64,000 nucleotides of DNA from Cladorhizidae sp. MBARI D1340-BT2 (GCA_028752905.1 JAQNBH010000003.1:24367989-24431988); one strand, 5' to 3'; shown: positions 27,301 through 43,000, counted from the stretch's first letter. The notes: a model not told the origin generated them from the sequence alone. Program-made: numbers and translations.

Positions 27301-30300
27301 GAGAATCTATGAAGCTAACCTGTTTAGCATCAAGATAGAGAACACATAGAGAAACCTATCTTGTGATTCTATGTATGCAGAATATACGGATGTTTGGTAT
27401 CAAGAGAGAGAACAGAGAGAGGCCTACCTTTAGAGCTATATATCAAGTCTATTCAGTGAAGTGTGGAGAATCTATGAAGCTAACATGTTTAGCTCAAGAT
27501 AGAGAACACTGAGAGATACCTATCTTGCAAGTCCACTACAGTGAAGTGTGCAGAATATATGGATGTTTGGTATCAAGAGAGAGCACTTAGAGAGTCCTAT
27601 CTTAATAGCTATACATCAAGTCTATTCAGTGAAGTGTGGATAATCTACGAAGCTAACATGTTTAGCATCAAGTAAGAGTACAATTCATAACTGCCCTAAT
27701 TAACAAGACCAAAGTCCCAGATTTTGTCAACTGATAGAGAAGGCCCTTATCTGCAACATGTCAACAGATTATCAATAAATGTAGTGGTTTTTCACTGGCA
27801 GGCCACCGCTTTGGCAACTGGAAAACGCCAGGAAAGATCGCAAACCTTACCACTTCAAATCACCATAACTTGCTAATACTTAGAGTACTCAAAATTTTGG
27901 CACGTACAAAAGACAGATAATTAGAAGGGCTATCCGGTGATATAAAAATTTCTTTTTTGGGTAAAGTGTAGAAAAGTTATGAGCTTTACGGCAAAAAAGC
28001 AAGATTTTTGGGGGGAAAATGAGAAACATATAGACCAAATTAGGGCAAATATCAAGATAGAGAACACATAATGAAACCTATCATTCGAATCATATCAAGT
28101 CCATTACAGTGAAGTGTGCAGAATATTATGGATGTTTGATATCAACAGAGAGCACAGGGAGAGACCTATCTTAATAGCTATATATCAAGTTTATACAGTG
28201 AAGTGTGGAGAATCTATGAAGCTAACCTGTTTAGCATCAAGATAGAGAACACATAGAGAAACCTATCTTGTGATTCTATGTATGCAGAATATACGGATGT
28301 TTGGTATCAAGAGAGAGAACAGAGAGAGGCCTACCTTTAGAGCTATATATCAAGTCTATTCAGTGAAGTGTGGAGAATCTATGAAGCTAACATGTTTAGC
28401 TCAAGATAGAGAACACTGAGAGATACCTATCTTGCAAGTCCACTACAGTGAAGTGTGCAGAATATATGGATGTTTGGTATCAAGAGAGAGCACTTAGAGA
28501 GTCCTATCTTAATAGCTATACATCAAGTCTATTCAGTGAAGTGTGGATAATCTACGAAGCTAACATGTTTAGCATCAAGTAAGAGTACAATTCATAACTG
28601 CCCTAATTAACAAGACCAAAGTCCCAGATTTTGTCAACTGATAGAGAAGGCCCTTATCTGCAACATGTCAACAGATTATCAATAAATGTAGTGGTTTTTC
28701 ACTGGCAGGCCACCGCTTTGGCAACTGGAAAACGCCAGGAAAGATCGCAAACCTTACCACTTCAAATCAGCATAACTTGCTAATACTTAGAGTAATCAAA
28801 ATTTTGGCACGTACAAAAGACAGATAATTAGAAGAGCTATCCGGTGATATAAAAATTATCTTTTTTGGGTAAAGTGTAGAAAAGTTATGAGCTTTACGGC
28901 AAAAAAGCAAGATTTTTGGGGGAAAAATGAGAAACATATATATAGACCAAATTAGGGCAAATATCAAGATAGAGAACACATAATGAAACCTATCATTCGA
29001 ATCATATCAAGTCCATTACAGTGAAGTGTGCAGAATATTATGGATGTTTGATATCAACAGAGAGCACAGGGAGAGACCTATCTTAATAGCTATATATCAA
29101 GTTTATACAGTGAAGTGTGGAGAATCTATGAAGCTAACCTGTTTAGCATCAAGATAGAGAACACATAGAGAAACCTATCTTGTGATTCTATGTATGCAGA
29201 ATATACGGATGTTTGGTATCAAGAGAGAGAACAGAGAGAGGCCTACCTTTAGAGCTATATATCAAGTTTATTCAGTAAAGTGTGGAGAATCTATGAAGCT
29301 AACATGTTTAGCTCAAGATAGAGAACACTGAGAGATACCTATCTTGCAAGTCCACTACAGTAAAGTGTGCAGAATATATGGATGTTTGGTATCAAGAGAG
29401 AGCACTTAGAGAGTCCTATCTTAATAGCTATACATCAAGTCTATTCAGTGAAGTGTGGATAATCTACGAAGCTAACATGTTTAGCATCAAGTAAGAGTAC
29501 AATTCATAACTGCCCTAATTAACAAGACCAAAGTCCCAGATTTTGTCAACTGATAGAGAAGGCCCTTATCTGCAACATGTCAACAGATTATCAATAAATG
29601 TAGTGGTTTTTCACTGGCAGGCCACCGCTTTGGCAACTGGAAAACGCCAGGAAAGATCGCAAACCTTACCACTTCAAATCACCATAACTTGCTAATACTT
29701 AGAGTACTCAAAATTTTGGCAAGTACAAAAGACAGATAATTAGAAGGGCTATCCGGTGATATAAAAAATTTCTTTTTTGGGTAAAGTGTAGAAAAGTTAT
29801 GAGCTTTACGGCAAAAAAGCAAGATTTTTGGGGGGAAAATGAGAAACATATAGACCAAATTAGGGCAAATATCAAGATAGAGAACACATAATGAAACCTA
29901 TCATTCGAATCATATCAAGTCCATTACAGTGAAGTGTGCAGAATATTATGGATGTTTGATATCAACAGAGAGCACAGGGAGAGACCTATCTTAATAGATA
30001 TATATCAAGTTTATACAGTGAAGTGTGGAGAATCTATGAAGCTAACCTGTTTAGCATCAAGATAGAGAACACATAGAGAAACCTATCTTGTGATTCTATG
30101 TATGCAGAATATACGGATGTTTGGTATCAAGAGAGAGAACAGAGAGAGGCCTACCTTTAGAGCTATATATCAAGTCTATTCAGTGAAGTGTGGAGAATCT
30201 ATGAAGCTAACATGTTTAGCTCAAGATAGAGAACACTGAGAGATACCTATCTTGCAAGTCCACTACAGTGAAGTGTGCAGAATATATGGATGTTTGGTAT

Positions 30301-33300
30301 CAAGAGAGAGCACTTAGAGAGTCCTATCTTAATAGCTATACATCAAGTCTATTCAGTGAAGTGTGGATAATCTACGAAGCTAACATGTTTAGCATCAAGT
30401 AAGAGTACAATTCATAACTGCCCTAATTAACAAGACCAAAGTCCCAGATTTTGTCAACTGATAGAGAAGGCCCTTATCTGCAACATGTCAACAGATTATC
30501 AATAAATGTAGTGGTTTTTCACTGGCAGGCCACCGCTTTGGCAACTGGAAAACGCCAGGAAAGATCGCAAACCTTACCACTTCAAATCAGCATAACTTGC
30601 TAATACTTAGAGTAATCAAAATTTTGGCACGTACAAAAGACAGATAATTAGAAGGGCTATTCGGTGATATAAAAAATTTCTTTTTTGGGTAAAGTGTAGA
30701 AAAGTTATGAGCTTTACGGCAAAAAAGCAAGATTTTTGGGGGGAAAATGAGAAACATATAGACCAAATTAGGGCAAATATCAAGATAGAGAACACATAAT
30801 GAAACCTATCATTCGAATCATATCAAGTCCATTACAGTGAAGTGTGCAGAATATTATGGATGTTTGATATCAACAGAGAGCACAGGGAGAGACCTATCTT
30901 AATAGCTATATATCAAGTTTATACAGTGAAGTGTGGAGAATCTATGAAGCTAACCTGTTTAGCATCAAGATAGAGAACACATAGAGAAACCTATCTTGTG
31001 ATTCTATGTATGCAGAATATACGGATGTTTGGTATCAAGAGAGAGAACAGAGAGAGGCCTACCTTTAGAGCTATATATCAAGTCTATTCAGTGAAGTGTG
31101 GAGAATCTATGAAGCTAACATGTTTAGCTCAAGATAGAGAACACTGAGAGATACCTATCTTGCAAGTCCACTACAGTGAAGTGTGCAGAATATATGGATG
31201 TTTGGTATCAAGAGAGAGCACTTAGAGAGTCCTATCTTAATAGCTATACATCAAGTCTATTCAGTGAAGTGTGAATAATCTACGAAGCTAAACATGTTTA
31301 GCATCAAGTAAGAGTACAATTCATAACTGCCCTAATTAACAAGACCAAAGTCCCAGATTTTGTCAACTGATAGAGAAGGCCCTTATCTGCAACATGTCTA
31401 CAGATTATCAATAAATGTAGTGGTTTTTCACTGGCAGGCCACCGCTTTGGCAACTGGAAAACGCCAGGAAAGATCGCAAACCTTACCACTTCAAATCACC
31501 ATAACTTGCTAATACTTAGAGTACTCAAAATTTTGGCACGTACAAAAGACAGATAATTAGAAGGGCTATCCGGTGATATAAAATATCTCTTTTTTAGGTA
31601 AAGTGTAGAAAAGTTATGAGCTTTACGGCAAAAAAGCAAGATTTTTGGGGGGAAAATGAGAAACATATAGACCAAATTAGGGCAAATATCAAGATAGAGA
31701 ACACATAATGAAACCTATCATTCGAATCATATCAAGTCCATTACAGTGAAGTGTGCAGAATATTATGGATGTTTGATATCAACAGAGAGCACAGGGAGAG
31801 ACCTATCTTAATAGCTATATATCAAGTTTATACAGTGAAGTGTGGAGAATCTATGAAGCTAACCTGTTTAGCATCAAGATAGAGAACACATAGAGAAACC
31901 TATCTTGTGATTCTATGTATGCAGAATATACGGATGTTTGGTATCAAGAGAGAGAACAGAGAGAGGCCTACCTTTAGAGCTATATATCAAGTCTATTCAG
32001 TGAAGTGTGGAGAATCTATGAAGCTAACATGTTTAGCTCAAGATAGAGAACACTGAGAGATACCTATCTTGCAAGTCCACTACAGTGAAGTGTGCAGAAT
32101 ATATGGATGTTTGGTATCAAGAGAGAGCACTTAGAGAGTCCTATCTTAATAGCTATACATCAAGTCTATTCAGTGAAGTGTGGATAATCTACGAAGCTAA
32201 ACATGTTTAGCATCAAGTAAGAGTACAATTCATAACTGCCCTAATTAACAAGACCAAAGTCCCAGATTTTGTCAACTGATAGAGAAGGCCCTTATCTGCA
32301 ACATGTCAACAGATTATCAATAAATGTAGTGGTTTTTCACTGGCAGGCCACCGCTTTGGCAACTGGAAAACGCCAGGAAAGATCGCAAACCTTACCACTT
32401 CAAATCACCATAACTTGCTAATACTTAGAGTACTCAATATTTTGGCACGTACAAAAGACAGATAATTAGAAGGGCTATCCGGTGATATAAAAAATTTCTT
32501 TTTTGGGTAAAGTGTAGAAAAGTTATGAGCTTTACGGCAAAAAAGCAAGATTTTTGGGGGGAAAATGAGAAACATATAGACCAAATTAGGGCAAATATCA
32601 AGATAGAGAACACATAATGAAACCTATCATTCGAATCATATCAAGTCCATTACAGTGAAGTGTGCAGAATATTATGGATGTTTGATATCAACAGAGAGCA
32701 CAGGGAGAGACCTATCTTAATAGCTATATATCAAGTTTATACAGTGAAGTGTGGAGAATCTATGAAGCTAACCTGTTTAGCATCAAGATAGAGAACACAT
32801 AGAGAAACCTATCTTGTGATTCTATGTATGCAGAATATACGGATGTTTGGTATCAAGAGAGAGAACAGAGAGAGGCCTACCTTTAGAGCTATATATCAAG
32901 TCTATTCAGTGAAGTGTGGAGAATCTATGAAGCTAACATGTTTAGCTCAAGATAGAGAACACTGAGAGATACCTATCTTGCAAGTCCACTACAGTGAAGT
33001 GTGCAGAATATATGGATGTTTGGTATCAAGAGAGAGCACTTAGAGAGTCCTATCTTAATAGCTATACATCAAGTCTATTCAGTGAAGTGTGGATAATCTA
33101 CGAAGCTAACATGTTTAGCATCAAGTAAGAGTACAATTCATAACTGCCCTAATTAACAAGACCAAAGTCCCAGATTTTGTCAACTGATAGAGAAGGCCCT
33201 TATCTGCAACATGTCAACAGATTATCAATAAATGTAGTGGTTTTTCACTGGCAGGCCACCGCTTTGGCAACTGGAAAACGCCAGGAAAGATCGCAAACCT

Positions 33301-36300
33301 TACCACTTCAAATCACCATAACTTGCTAATACTTAGAGTACTCAATATTTTGGCACGTACAAAAGACAGATAATTAGAAGGGCTATCCGGTGATATAAAA
33401 AATTTCTTTTTTGGGTAAAGTGTAGAAAAGTTATGAGCTTTACGGCAAAAAAGCAAGATTTTTGGGGGGAAAATGAGAAACATATAGACCAAATTAGGGC
33501 AAATATCAAGATAGAGAACACATAATGAAACCTATCATTCGAATCATATCAAGTCCATTACAGTGAAGTGTGCAGAATATTATGGATGTTTGATATCAAC
33601 AGAGAGCACAGGGAGAGACCTATCTTAATAGCTATATATCAAGTTTATACAGTGAAGTGTGGAGAATCTATGAAGCTAACCTGTTTAGCATCAAGATAGA
33701 GAACACATAGAGAAACCTATCTTGTGATTCTATGTATGCAGAATATACGGATGTTTGGTATCAAGAGAGAGAACAGAGAGAGGCCTACCTTTAGAGCTAT
33801 ATATCAAGTCTATTCAGTGAAGTGTGGAGAATCTATGAAGCTAACATGTTTAGCTCAAGATAGAGAACACTGAGAGATACCTATCTTGCAAGTCCACTAC
33901 AGTGAAGTGTGCAGAATATATGGATGTTTGGTATCAAGAGAGAGCACTTAGAGAGTCCTATCTTAATAGCTATACATCAAGTCTATTCAGTGAAGTGTGG
34001 ATAATCTACGAAGCTAACATGTTTAGCATCAAGTAAGAGTACAATTCATAACTGCCCTAATTAACAAGACCAAAGTCCCAGATTTTGTCAACTGATAGAG
34101 AAGGCCCTTATCTGCAACATGTCAACAGATTATCAATAAATGTAGTGGTTTTTCACTGGCAGGCCACCGCTTTGGCAACTGGAAAACGCCAGGAAAGATC
34201 GCAAACCTTACCACTTCAAATCACCATAACTTGCTAATACTTAGAGTACTCAAAATTTTGGCACGTACAAAAGACAGATAATTAGAAGGGCTATCCGGTG
34301 ATATAAAAATTTCTTTTTTGGGTAAAGTGTAGAAAAGTTATGAGCTTTACGGCAAAAAAGCAAGATTTTTGGGGGGAAAATGAGAAACATATAGACCAAA
34401 TTAGGGCAAATATCAAGATAGAGAACACATAATGAAACCTATCATTCGAATCATATCAAGTCCATTACAGTGAAGTGTGCAGAATATTATGGATGTTTGA
34501 TATCAACAGAGAGCACAGGGAGAGACCTATCTTAATAGCTATATATCAAGTTTATACAGTGAAGTGTGGAGAATCTATGAAGCTAACCTGTTTAGCATCA
34601 AGATAGAGAACACATAGAGAAACCTATCTTGTGATTCTATGTATGCAGAATATACGGATGTTTGGTATCAAGAGAGAGAACAGAGAGAGGCCTACCTTTA
34701 GAGCTATATATCAAGTCTATTCAGTGAAGTGTGGAGAATCTATGAAGCTAACATGTTTAGCTCAAGATAGAGAACACTGAGAGATACCTATCTTGCAAGT
34801 CCACTACAGTGAAGTGTGCAGAATATATGGATGTTTGGTATCAAGAGAGAGCACTTAGAGAGTCCTATCTTAATAGCTATACATCAAGTCTATTCAGTGA
34901 AGTGTGGATAATCTACGAAGCTAACATGTTTAGCATCAAGTAAGAGTACAATTCATAACTGCCCTAATTAACAAGACCAAAGTCCCAGATTTTGTCAACT
35001 GATAGAGAAGGCCCTTATCTGCAACATGTCAACAGATTATCAATAAATGTAGTGGTTTTTCACTGGCAGGCCACCGCTTTGGCAACTGGAAAACGCCAGG
35101 AAAGATCGCAAACCTTACCACTTCAAATCAGCATAACTTGCTAATACTTAGAGTAATCAAAATTTTGGCACGTACAAAAGACAGATAATTAGAAGAGCTA
35201 TCCGGTGATATAAAAATTATCTTTTTTGGGTAAAGTGTAGAAAAGTTATGAGCTTTACGGCAAAAAAGCAAGATTTTTGGGGGGAAAATGAGAAACATAT
35301 ATATAGACCAAATTAGGGCAAATATCAAGATAGAGAACACATAATGAAACCTATCATTCGAATCATATCAAGTCCATTACAGTGAAGTGTGCAGAATATT
35401 ATGGATGTTTGATATCAACAGAGAGCACAGGGAGAGACCTATCTTAATAGCTATATATCAAGTTTATACAGTGAAGTGTGGAGAATCTATGAAGCTAACC
35501 TGTTTAGCATCAAGATAGAGAACACATAGAGAAACCTATCTTGTGATTCTATATATGCAGAATATACGGATGTTTGGTATCAAGAGAGAGAACAGAGAGA
35601 GGCCTACCTTTAGAGCTATATATCAAGTCTATTCAGTGAAGTGTGGAGAATCTATGAAGCTAACATGTTTAGCTCAAGATAGAGAACACTGAGAGATACC
35701 TATCTTGCAAGTCCACTACAGTGAAGTGTGCAGAATATATGGATGTTTGGTATCAAGAGAGAGCACTTAGAGAGTCCTATCTTAATAGCTATACATCAAG
35801 TTTATTCAGTGAAGTGTGGATAATCTACGAAGCTAACATGTTTAGCATCAAGTAAGAGTACAATTCATAACTGCCCTAATTAACAAGACCAAAGTCCCAG
35901 ATTTTGTCAACTGATAGAGAAGGCCCTTATCTGCAACATGTCAACAGATTATCAATAAATGTAGTGGTTTTTCACTGGCAGGCCACCGCTTTGGCAACTG
36001 GAAAACGCCAGGAAAGATCGCAAACCTTACCACTTCAAATCACCATAACTTGCTAATACTTAGAGTACTCAAAATTTTGGCACGTACAAAAGACAGATAA
36101 TTAGAAGGGCTATCCGGTGATATAAAAAATTTCTTTTTTGGGTAAAGTGTAGAAAAGTTATGAGCTTTACGGCAAAAAAGCAAGATTTTTGGGGGGAAAA
36201 TGAGAAACATATAGACCAAATTAGGGCAAATATCAAGATAGAGAACACATAATGAAACCTATCATTCGAATCATATCAAGTCCATTACAGTGAAGTGTGC

Positions 36301-37090
36301 AGAATATTATGGATGTTTGATATCAACAGAGAGCACAGGGAGAGACCTATCTTAATAGCTATATATCAAGTTTATACAGTGAAGTGTGGAGAATCTATGA
36401 AGCTAACCTGTTTAGCATCAAGATAGAGAACACATAGAGAAACCTATCTTGTGATTCTATGTATGCAGAATATACGGATGTTTGGTATCAAGAGAGAGAA
36501 CAGAGAGAGGCCTACCTTTAGAGCTATATATCAAGTCTATTCAGTGAAGTGTGGAGAATCTATGAAGCTAACATGTTTAGCTCAAGATAGAGAACACTGA
36601 GAGATACCTATCTTGCAAGTCCACTACAGTGAAGTGTGCAGAATATATGGATGTTTGGTATCAAGAGAGAGCACTTAGAGAGTCCTATCTTAATAGCTAT
36701 ACATCAAGTCTATTCAGTGAAGTGTGGATAATCTACGAAGCTAACATGTTTAGCATCAAGTAAGAGTACAATTCATAACTGCCCTAATTAACAAGACCAA
36801 AGTCCCAGATTTTGTCAACTGATAGAGAAGGCCCTTATCTGCAACATGTCAACAGATTATCAATAAATGTAGTGGTTTTTCACTGGCAGGCCACCGCTTT
36901 GGCAACTGGAAAACGCCAGGAAAGATCGCAAACCTTACCACTTCAAATCAGCATAACTTGCTAATACTTAGAGTACTCAAAATTTTGGCACGTACAAAAG
37001 ACAGATAATTAGAAGGGCTATTCGGTGATATAAAAAATTTCTTTTTTGGGTAAAGTGTAGAAAAGTTATGAGCTTTACGGCAAAAAAGCA
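24369..37090 (+). repeat. 7-mer higher-order repeat domain, period 6361 bp, two copies (M28-M34, M35-M41)
   Basis: The lengths 909-909-908-907-908-912-908 are exactly repeated (24369-30729 and 30730-37090). Private variants match by position. M28 and M35 have GTGTGAATAATCT, CATGTCTACAG and TATCTCTTTTTTAGG. M29/M36 and M30/M37 have CTCAATATTTTGG. M32 and M39 end with AGAAGAGCTATCC and AAAAATTATC. The sixth position differs: M33 carries CAGTAAAGTG twice and GGCAAGTAC, M40 does not. So one copy was later altered, perhaps by gene conversion. Confidence 0.92.
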
Positions 37091-40000
37091 AGATTTTTGG
37101 GGGGAAAATGAGAAACATATAGACCAAATTAGGGCAAATATCAAGATAGAGAACACATAATGAAACCTATCATTCGAATCATATCAAGTCCATTACAGTG
37201 AAGTGTGCAGAATATTATGGATGTTTGATATCAACAGAGAGCACAGGGACAGACCTATCTTAATAGCTATATATCAAGTTTATACAGTGAAGTGTGGAGA
37301 ATCTATGAAGCTAACCTGTTTAGCATCAAGATAGAGAACACATAGAGAAACCTATCTTGTGATTCTATGTATGCAGAATATACGGATGTTTGGTATCAAG
37401 AGAGAGAACAGAGATAGGCCTACCTTTAGAGCTATATATCAAGTCTATTCAGTGAAGTGTGGAGAATCTATGAAGCTAACATGTTTAGCTCAAGATAGAG
37501 AACACTGAGAGATACCTATCTTGCAAGTCCACTACAGTGAAGTGTGCAGAATATATGGATGTTTGGTATCAAGAGAGAGCACTTAGAGAGTCCTATCTTA
37601 ATAGCTATACATCAAGTCTATTCAGTGAAGTGTGGATAATCTACGAAGCTAAACATGTTTAGCATCAAGTAAGAGTACAATTCATAACTGCCCTAATTAA
37701 CAAGACCAAAGTCCCAGATTTTGTCAACTGATAGAGAAGGCCCTTATCTGCAACATGTCAACAGATTATCAATAAATGTAGTGGTTTTTCACTGGCAGGC
37801 CACCGCTTTGGCAACTGGAAAACGCCAGGAAAGATCGCAAACCTTACCACTTCAAATCACCATAACTTGCTAATACTTAGAGTACTCAAAATTTTGGCAC
37901 GTACAAAAGACAGATAATTAGAAGGGCTATCCGGTGATATAAAAAATTTCTTTTTTGGGTAAAGTGTAGAAAAGTTATGAGCTTTACGGCAAAAAAGCAA
38001 GATTTTTGGGGGGAAAATGAGAAACATATAGACCAAATTAGGGCAAATATCAAGATAGAGAACACATAATGAAACCTATCATTCGAATCATATCAAGTCC
38101 ATTACAGTGAAGTATGCAGAATATTATGGATGTTTTATATCAACAGAGAGCACAGGGAGAGACCTATCTTAATAGCTATATATCAAGTTTATACAGTGAA
38201 GTGTGGAGAATCTATGAAGCTAACCTGTTTAGCATCAAGATAGAGAACACATAGAGAAACCTATCTTGTGATTCTATGTATGCAGAATATACGGATGTTT
38301 GGTATCAAGAGAGAGAACAGAGAGAGGCCTACCTTTAGAGCTATATATCAAGTCTATTCAGTGAAGTGTGGAGAATCTATGAAGCTAACATGTTTAGCTC
38401 AAGATAGAGAACACTGAGAGATACCTATCTTGCAAGTCCACTACAGTGAAGTGTGCAGAATATATGGATGTTTGGTATCAAGAGAGAGCACTTAGAGAGT
38501 CCTATCTTAATAGCTATACATCAAGTCTATTCAGTGAAGTGTGGATAATCTACGAAGCTAACATGTTTAGCATCAAGTAAGAGTACAATTCATAACTGCC
38601 CTAATTAACAAGACCAAAGTCCCAGATTTTGTCAACTGATAGAGAAGGCCCTTATCTGCAACATGTCAACAGATTATCAATAAATGTAGTGGTTTTTCAC
38701 TGGCAGGCCACCGCTTTGGCAACTGGAAAACGCCAGGAAAGATCGCAAACCTTACCACTTCAAATCACCATAACTTGCTAATACTTAGAGTAATCAAAAT
38801 TTTGGCACGTACAAAAGACAGATAATTAGAAGGGCTATCCGGTGATATAAAAAATTTCTTTTTTGGGTAAAGTGTAGAAAAGTTATGAGCTTTACGGCAA
38901 AAAAGCAAGATTTTTGGGGGGGAAATGAGAAACATATAGACCAAATTAGGGCAAATATCAAGATAGAGAACACATAATGAAACCTATCATTCGAATCATA
39001 TCAAGTCCATTACAGTGAAGTGTGCAGAATATTATGGATGTTTGATATCAACAGAGAGCACAGGGAGAGACCTATCTTAATAGCTATATATCAAGTTTAT
39101 ACAGTGAAGTGTGGAGAATCTATGAAGCTAACCTGTTTAGCATCAAGATAGAGAACACATAGAGAAACCTATCTTGTGATTCTATGTATGCAGAATATAC
39201 GGATGTTTGGTATCAAGAGAGAGAACAGAGAGAGGCCTACCTTTAGAGCTATATATCAAGTCTATTCAGTGAAGTGTGGAGAATCTATGAAGCTAACATG
39301 TTTAGCTCAAGATAGAGAACACTGAGAGATACCTATCTTGCAAGTCCACTACAGTGAAGTGTGCAGAATATATGGATGTTTGGTATCAAGAGAGAGCACT
39401 TAGAGAGTCCTATCTTAATAGCTATACATCAAGTCTATTCAGTGAAGTGTGGATAATCTACGAAGCTAAACATGTTTAGCATCAAGTAAGAGTACAATTC
39501 ATAACTGCCCTAATTAACAAGACCAAAGTCCCAGATTTTGTCAACTGATAGAGAAGGCCCTTATCTGCAACATGTCAACAGATTATCAATAAATGTAGTG
39601 GTTTTTCACTGGCAGGCCACCGCTTTGGCAACTGGAAAACGCCAGGAAAGATCGCAAACCTTACCACTTCAAATCACCATAACTTGCTAATACTTAGAGT
39701 AATCAAAATTTTGGCACGTACAAAAGACAGATAATTAGAAGGGCTATTCGGTGATATAAAAAATTTCTTTTTTGGGTAAAGTGTAGAAAAGTTATGAGCT
39801 TTACGGCAAAAAAGCAAGATTTTTGGGGGGGAAATGAGAAACATATAGACCAAATTAGGGCAAATATCAAGATAGAGAACACATAATGAAACCTATCATT
39901 CGAATCATATCAAGTCCATTACAGTGAAGTGTGCAGAATATTATGGATGTTTGATATCAACAGAGAGCACAGGGAGAGACCTATCTTAATAGCTATATAT

Positions 40001-43000
40001 CAAGTTTATACAGTGAAGTGTGGAGAATCTATGAAGCTAACCTGTTTAGCATCAAGATAGAGAACACATAGAGAAACCTATCTTGTGATTCTATGTATGC
40101 AGAATATACGGATGTTTGGTATCAAGAGAGAGAACAGAGAGAGGCCTACCTTTAGAGCTATATATCAAGTCTATTCAGTGAAGTGTGGAGAATCTATGAA
40201 GCTAACATGTTTAGCTCAAGATAGAGAACACTGAGAGATACCTATCTTGCAAGTCCACTACAGTGAAGTGTGCAGAATATATGGATGTTTGGTATCAAGA
40301 GAGAGCACTTAGAGAGTCCTATCTTAATAGCTATACATCAAGTCTATTCAGTGAAGTGTGGATAATCTACGAAGCTAACATGTTTAGCATCAAGTAAGAG
40401 TACAATTCATAACTGCCCTAATTAACAAGACCAAAGTCCCAGATTTTGTCAACTGATAGAGAAGGCCCTTATCTGCAACATGTCAACAGATTATCAATAA
40501 ATGTAGTGGTTTTTCACTGGCAGGCCACCGCTTTGGCAACTGGAAAACGCCAGGAAAGATCGCAAACCTTACCACTTCAAATCACCATAACTTGCTAATA
40601 CTTAGAGTAATCAAAATTTTGGCACGTACAAAAGACAGATAATTAGAAGGGCTATCCGGTGATATAAAAAATTTCTTTTTTGGGTAAAGTGTAGAAAAGT
40701 TATGAGCTTTACGGCAAAAAAGCAAGATTTTTGGGGGGGAAATGAGAAACATATAGACCAAATTAGGGCAAATATCAAGATAGAGAACACATAATCAAAC
40801 CTATCATTCGAATCATATCAAGTCCATTACAGTGAAGTGTGCAGAATATTATGGATGTTTGATATCAACAGAGAGCACAGGGAGAGACCTATCTTAATAG
40901 CTATATATCAAGTTTATACAGTGAAGTGTGGAGAATCTATGAAGCTAACCTGTTTAGCATCAAGATAGAGAACACATAGAGAAACCTATCTTGTGATTCT
41001 ATGTATGCAGAATATACGGATGTTTGGTATCAAGAGAGAGAACAGAGAGAGGCCTACCTTTAGAGCTATATATCAAGTCTATTCAGTGAAGTGTGGAGAA
41101 TCTATGAAGCTAACATGTTTAGCTCAAGATAGAGAACACTGAGAGATACCTATCTTGCAAGTCCACTACAGTGAAGTGTGCAGAATATATGCATATTTGG
41201 TATCAAGAGAGAGCACTTAGAGAGTCCTATCTTAATAGCTATACATCAAGTCTATTCAGTGAAGTGTGGATAATCTACGAAGCTAAACATGTTTAGCATC
41301 AAGTAAGAGTACAATTCATAACTGCCCTAATTAACAAGACCAAAGTCCCAGATTTTGTCAACTGATAGAGAAGGCCCTTATCTGCAACATGTCAACAGAT
41401 TATCAATAAATGTAGTGGTTTTTCACTGGCAGGCCACCGCTTTGGCAACTGGAAAACGCCAGGAAAGATCGCAAACCTTACCACTTCAAATCACCATAAC
41501 TTGCTAATACTTAGAGTAATCAAAATTTTGGCACGTACAAAAGACAGATAATTAGAAGGGCTATCCGGTGATATAAAAAATTTCTTTTTTGGGTAAAGTG
41601 TAGAAAAGTTATGAGCTTTACGGCAAAAAAGCAAGATTTTTGGGGGGGAAATGAGAAACATATAGACCAAATTAGGGCAAATATCAAGATAGAGAACACA
41701 TAATGAAACCTATCATTCGAATCATATCAAGTCCATTACAGTGAAGTGTGCAGAATATTATGGATGTTTGATATCAACAGAGAGCACAGGGAGAGACCTA
41801 TCTTAATAGCTATATATCAAGTTTATACAGTGAAGTGTGGAGAATCTATGAAGCTAACCTGTTTAGCATCAAGATAGAGAACACATAGAGAAACCTATCT
41901 TGTGATTCTATGTATGCAGAATATACGGATGTTTGGTATCAAGAGAGAGAACAGAGAGAGGCCTACCTTTAGAGCTATATATCAAGTCTATTCAGTGAAG
42001 TGTGGAGAATCTATGAAGCTAACATGTTTAGCTCAAGATAGAGAACACTGAGAGATACCTATCTTGCAAGTCCACTACAGTGAAGTGTGCAGAATATATG
42101 CATATTTGGTATCAAGAGAGAGCACTTAGAGAGTCCTATCTTAATAGCTATACATCAAGTCTATTCAGTGAAGTGTGGATAATCTACGAAGCTAAACATG
42201 TTTAGCATCAAGTAAGAGTACAATTCATAACTGCCCTAATTAACAAGACCAAAGTCCCAGATTTTGTCAACTGATAGAGAAGGCCCTTATCTGCAACATG
42301 TCAACAGATTATCAATAAATGTAGTGGTTTTTCACTGGCAGGCCACCGCTTTGGCAACTGGAAAACGCCAGGAAAGATCGCAAACCTTACCACTTCAAAT
42401 CACCATAACTTGCTAATACTTAGAGTACTCAAAATTTTGGCACGTACAAAAGACAGATAATTAGAAGGGCTATTCGGTGATATAAAAAATTTCTTTTTTG
42501 GGTAAAGTGTAGAAAAGTTATGAGCTTTACGGCAAAAAAGCAAGATTTTTGGGGGGGAAATGAGAAACATATAGACCAAATTAGGGCAAATATCAAGATA
42601 GAGAACACATAATGAAACCTATCATTCGAATCATATCAAGTCCATTACAGTGAAGTGTGCAGAATATTATGGATGTTTTATATCAACAGAGAGCACAGGG
42701 AGAGACCTATCTTAATAGCTATATATCAAGTTTATACAGTGAAGTGTGGAGAATCTATGAAGCTAACCTGTTTAGCATCAAGATAGAGAACACATAGAGA
42801 AACCTATCTTGTGATTCTATGTATGCAGAATATACGGATGTTTGGTATCAAGAGAGAGAACAGAGAGAGGCCTACCTTTAGAGCTATATATCAAGTCTAT
42901 TCAGTGAAGTGTGGAGAATCTATGAAGCTAACATGTTTAGCTCAAGATAGAGAACACTGAGAGATACCTATCTTGCAAGTCCACTACAGTGAAGTGTGCA

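Noticed and set aside
2582..35340. Recurrent 60-70-codon minus-strand reading frames across monomer junctions (for example 2582-2794, 7129-7341, 22407-22619, 28767-28979, 35128-35340) with a hydrophobic start
   Set aside because: They appear only in monomers with particular 1-4 bp indels, mostly those next to the extra TATA, and are broken in most others. They are satellite sequence read in a chance-open frame.
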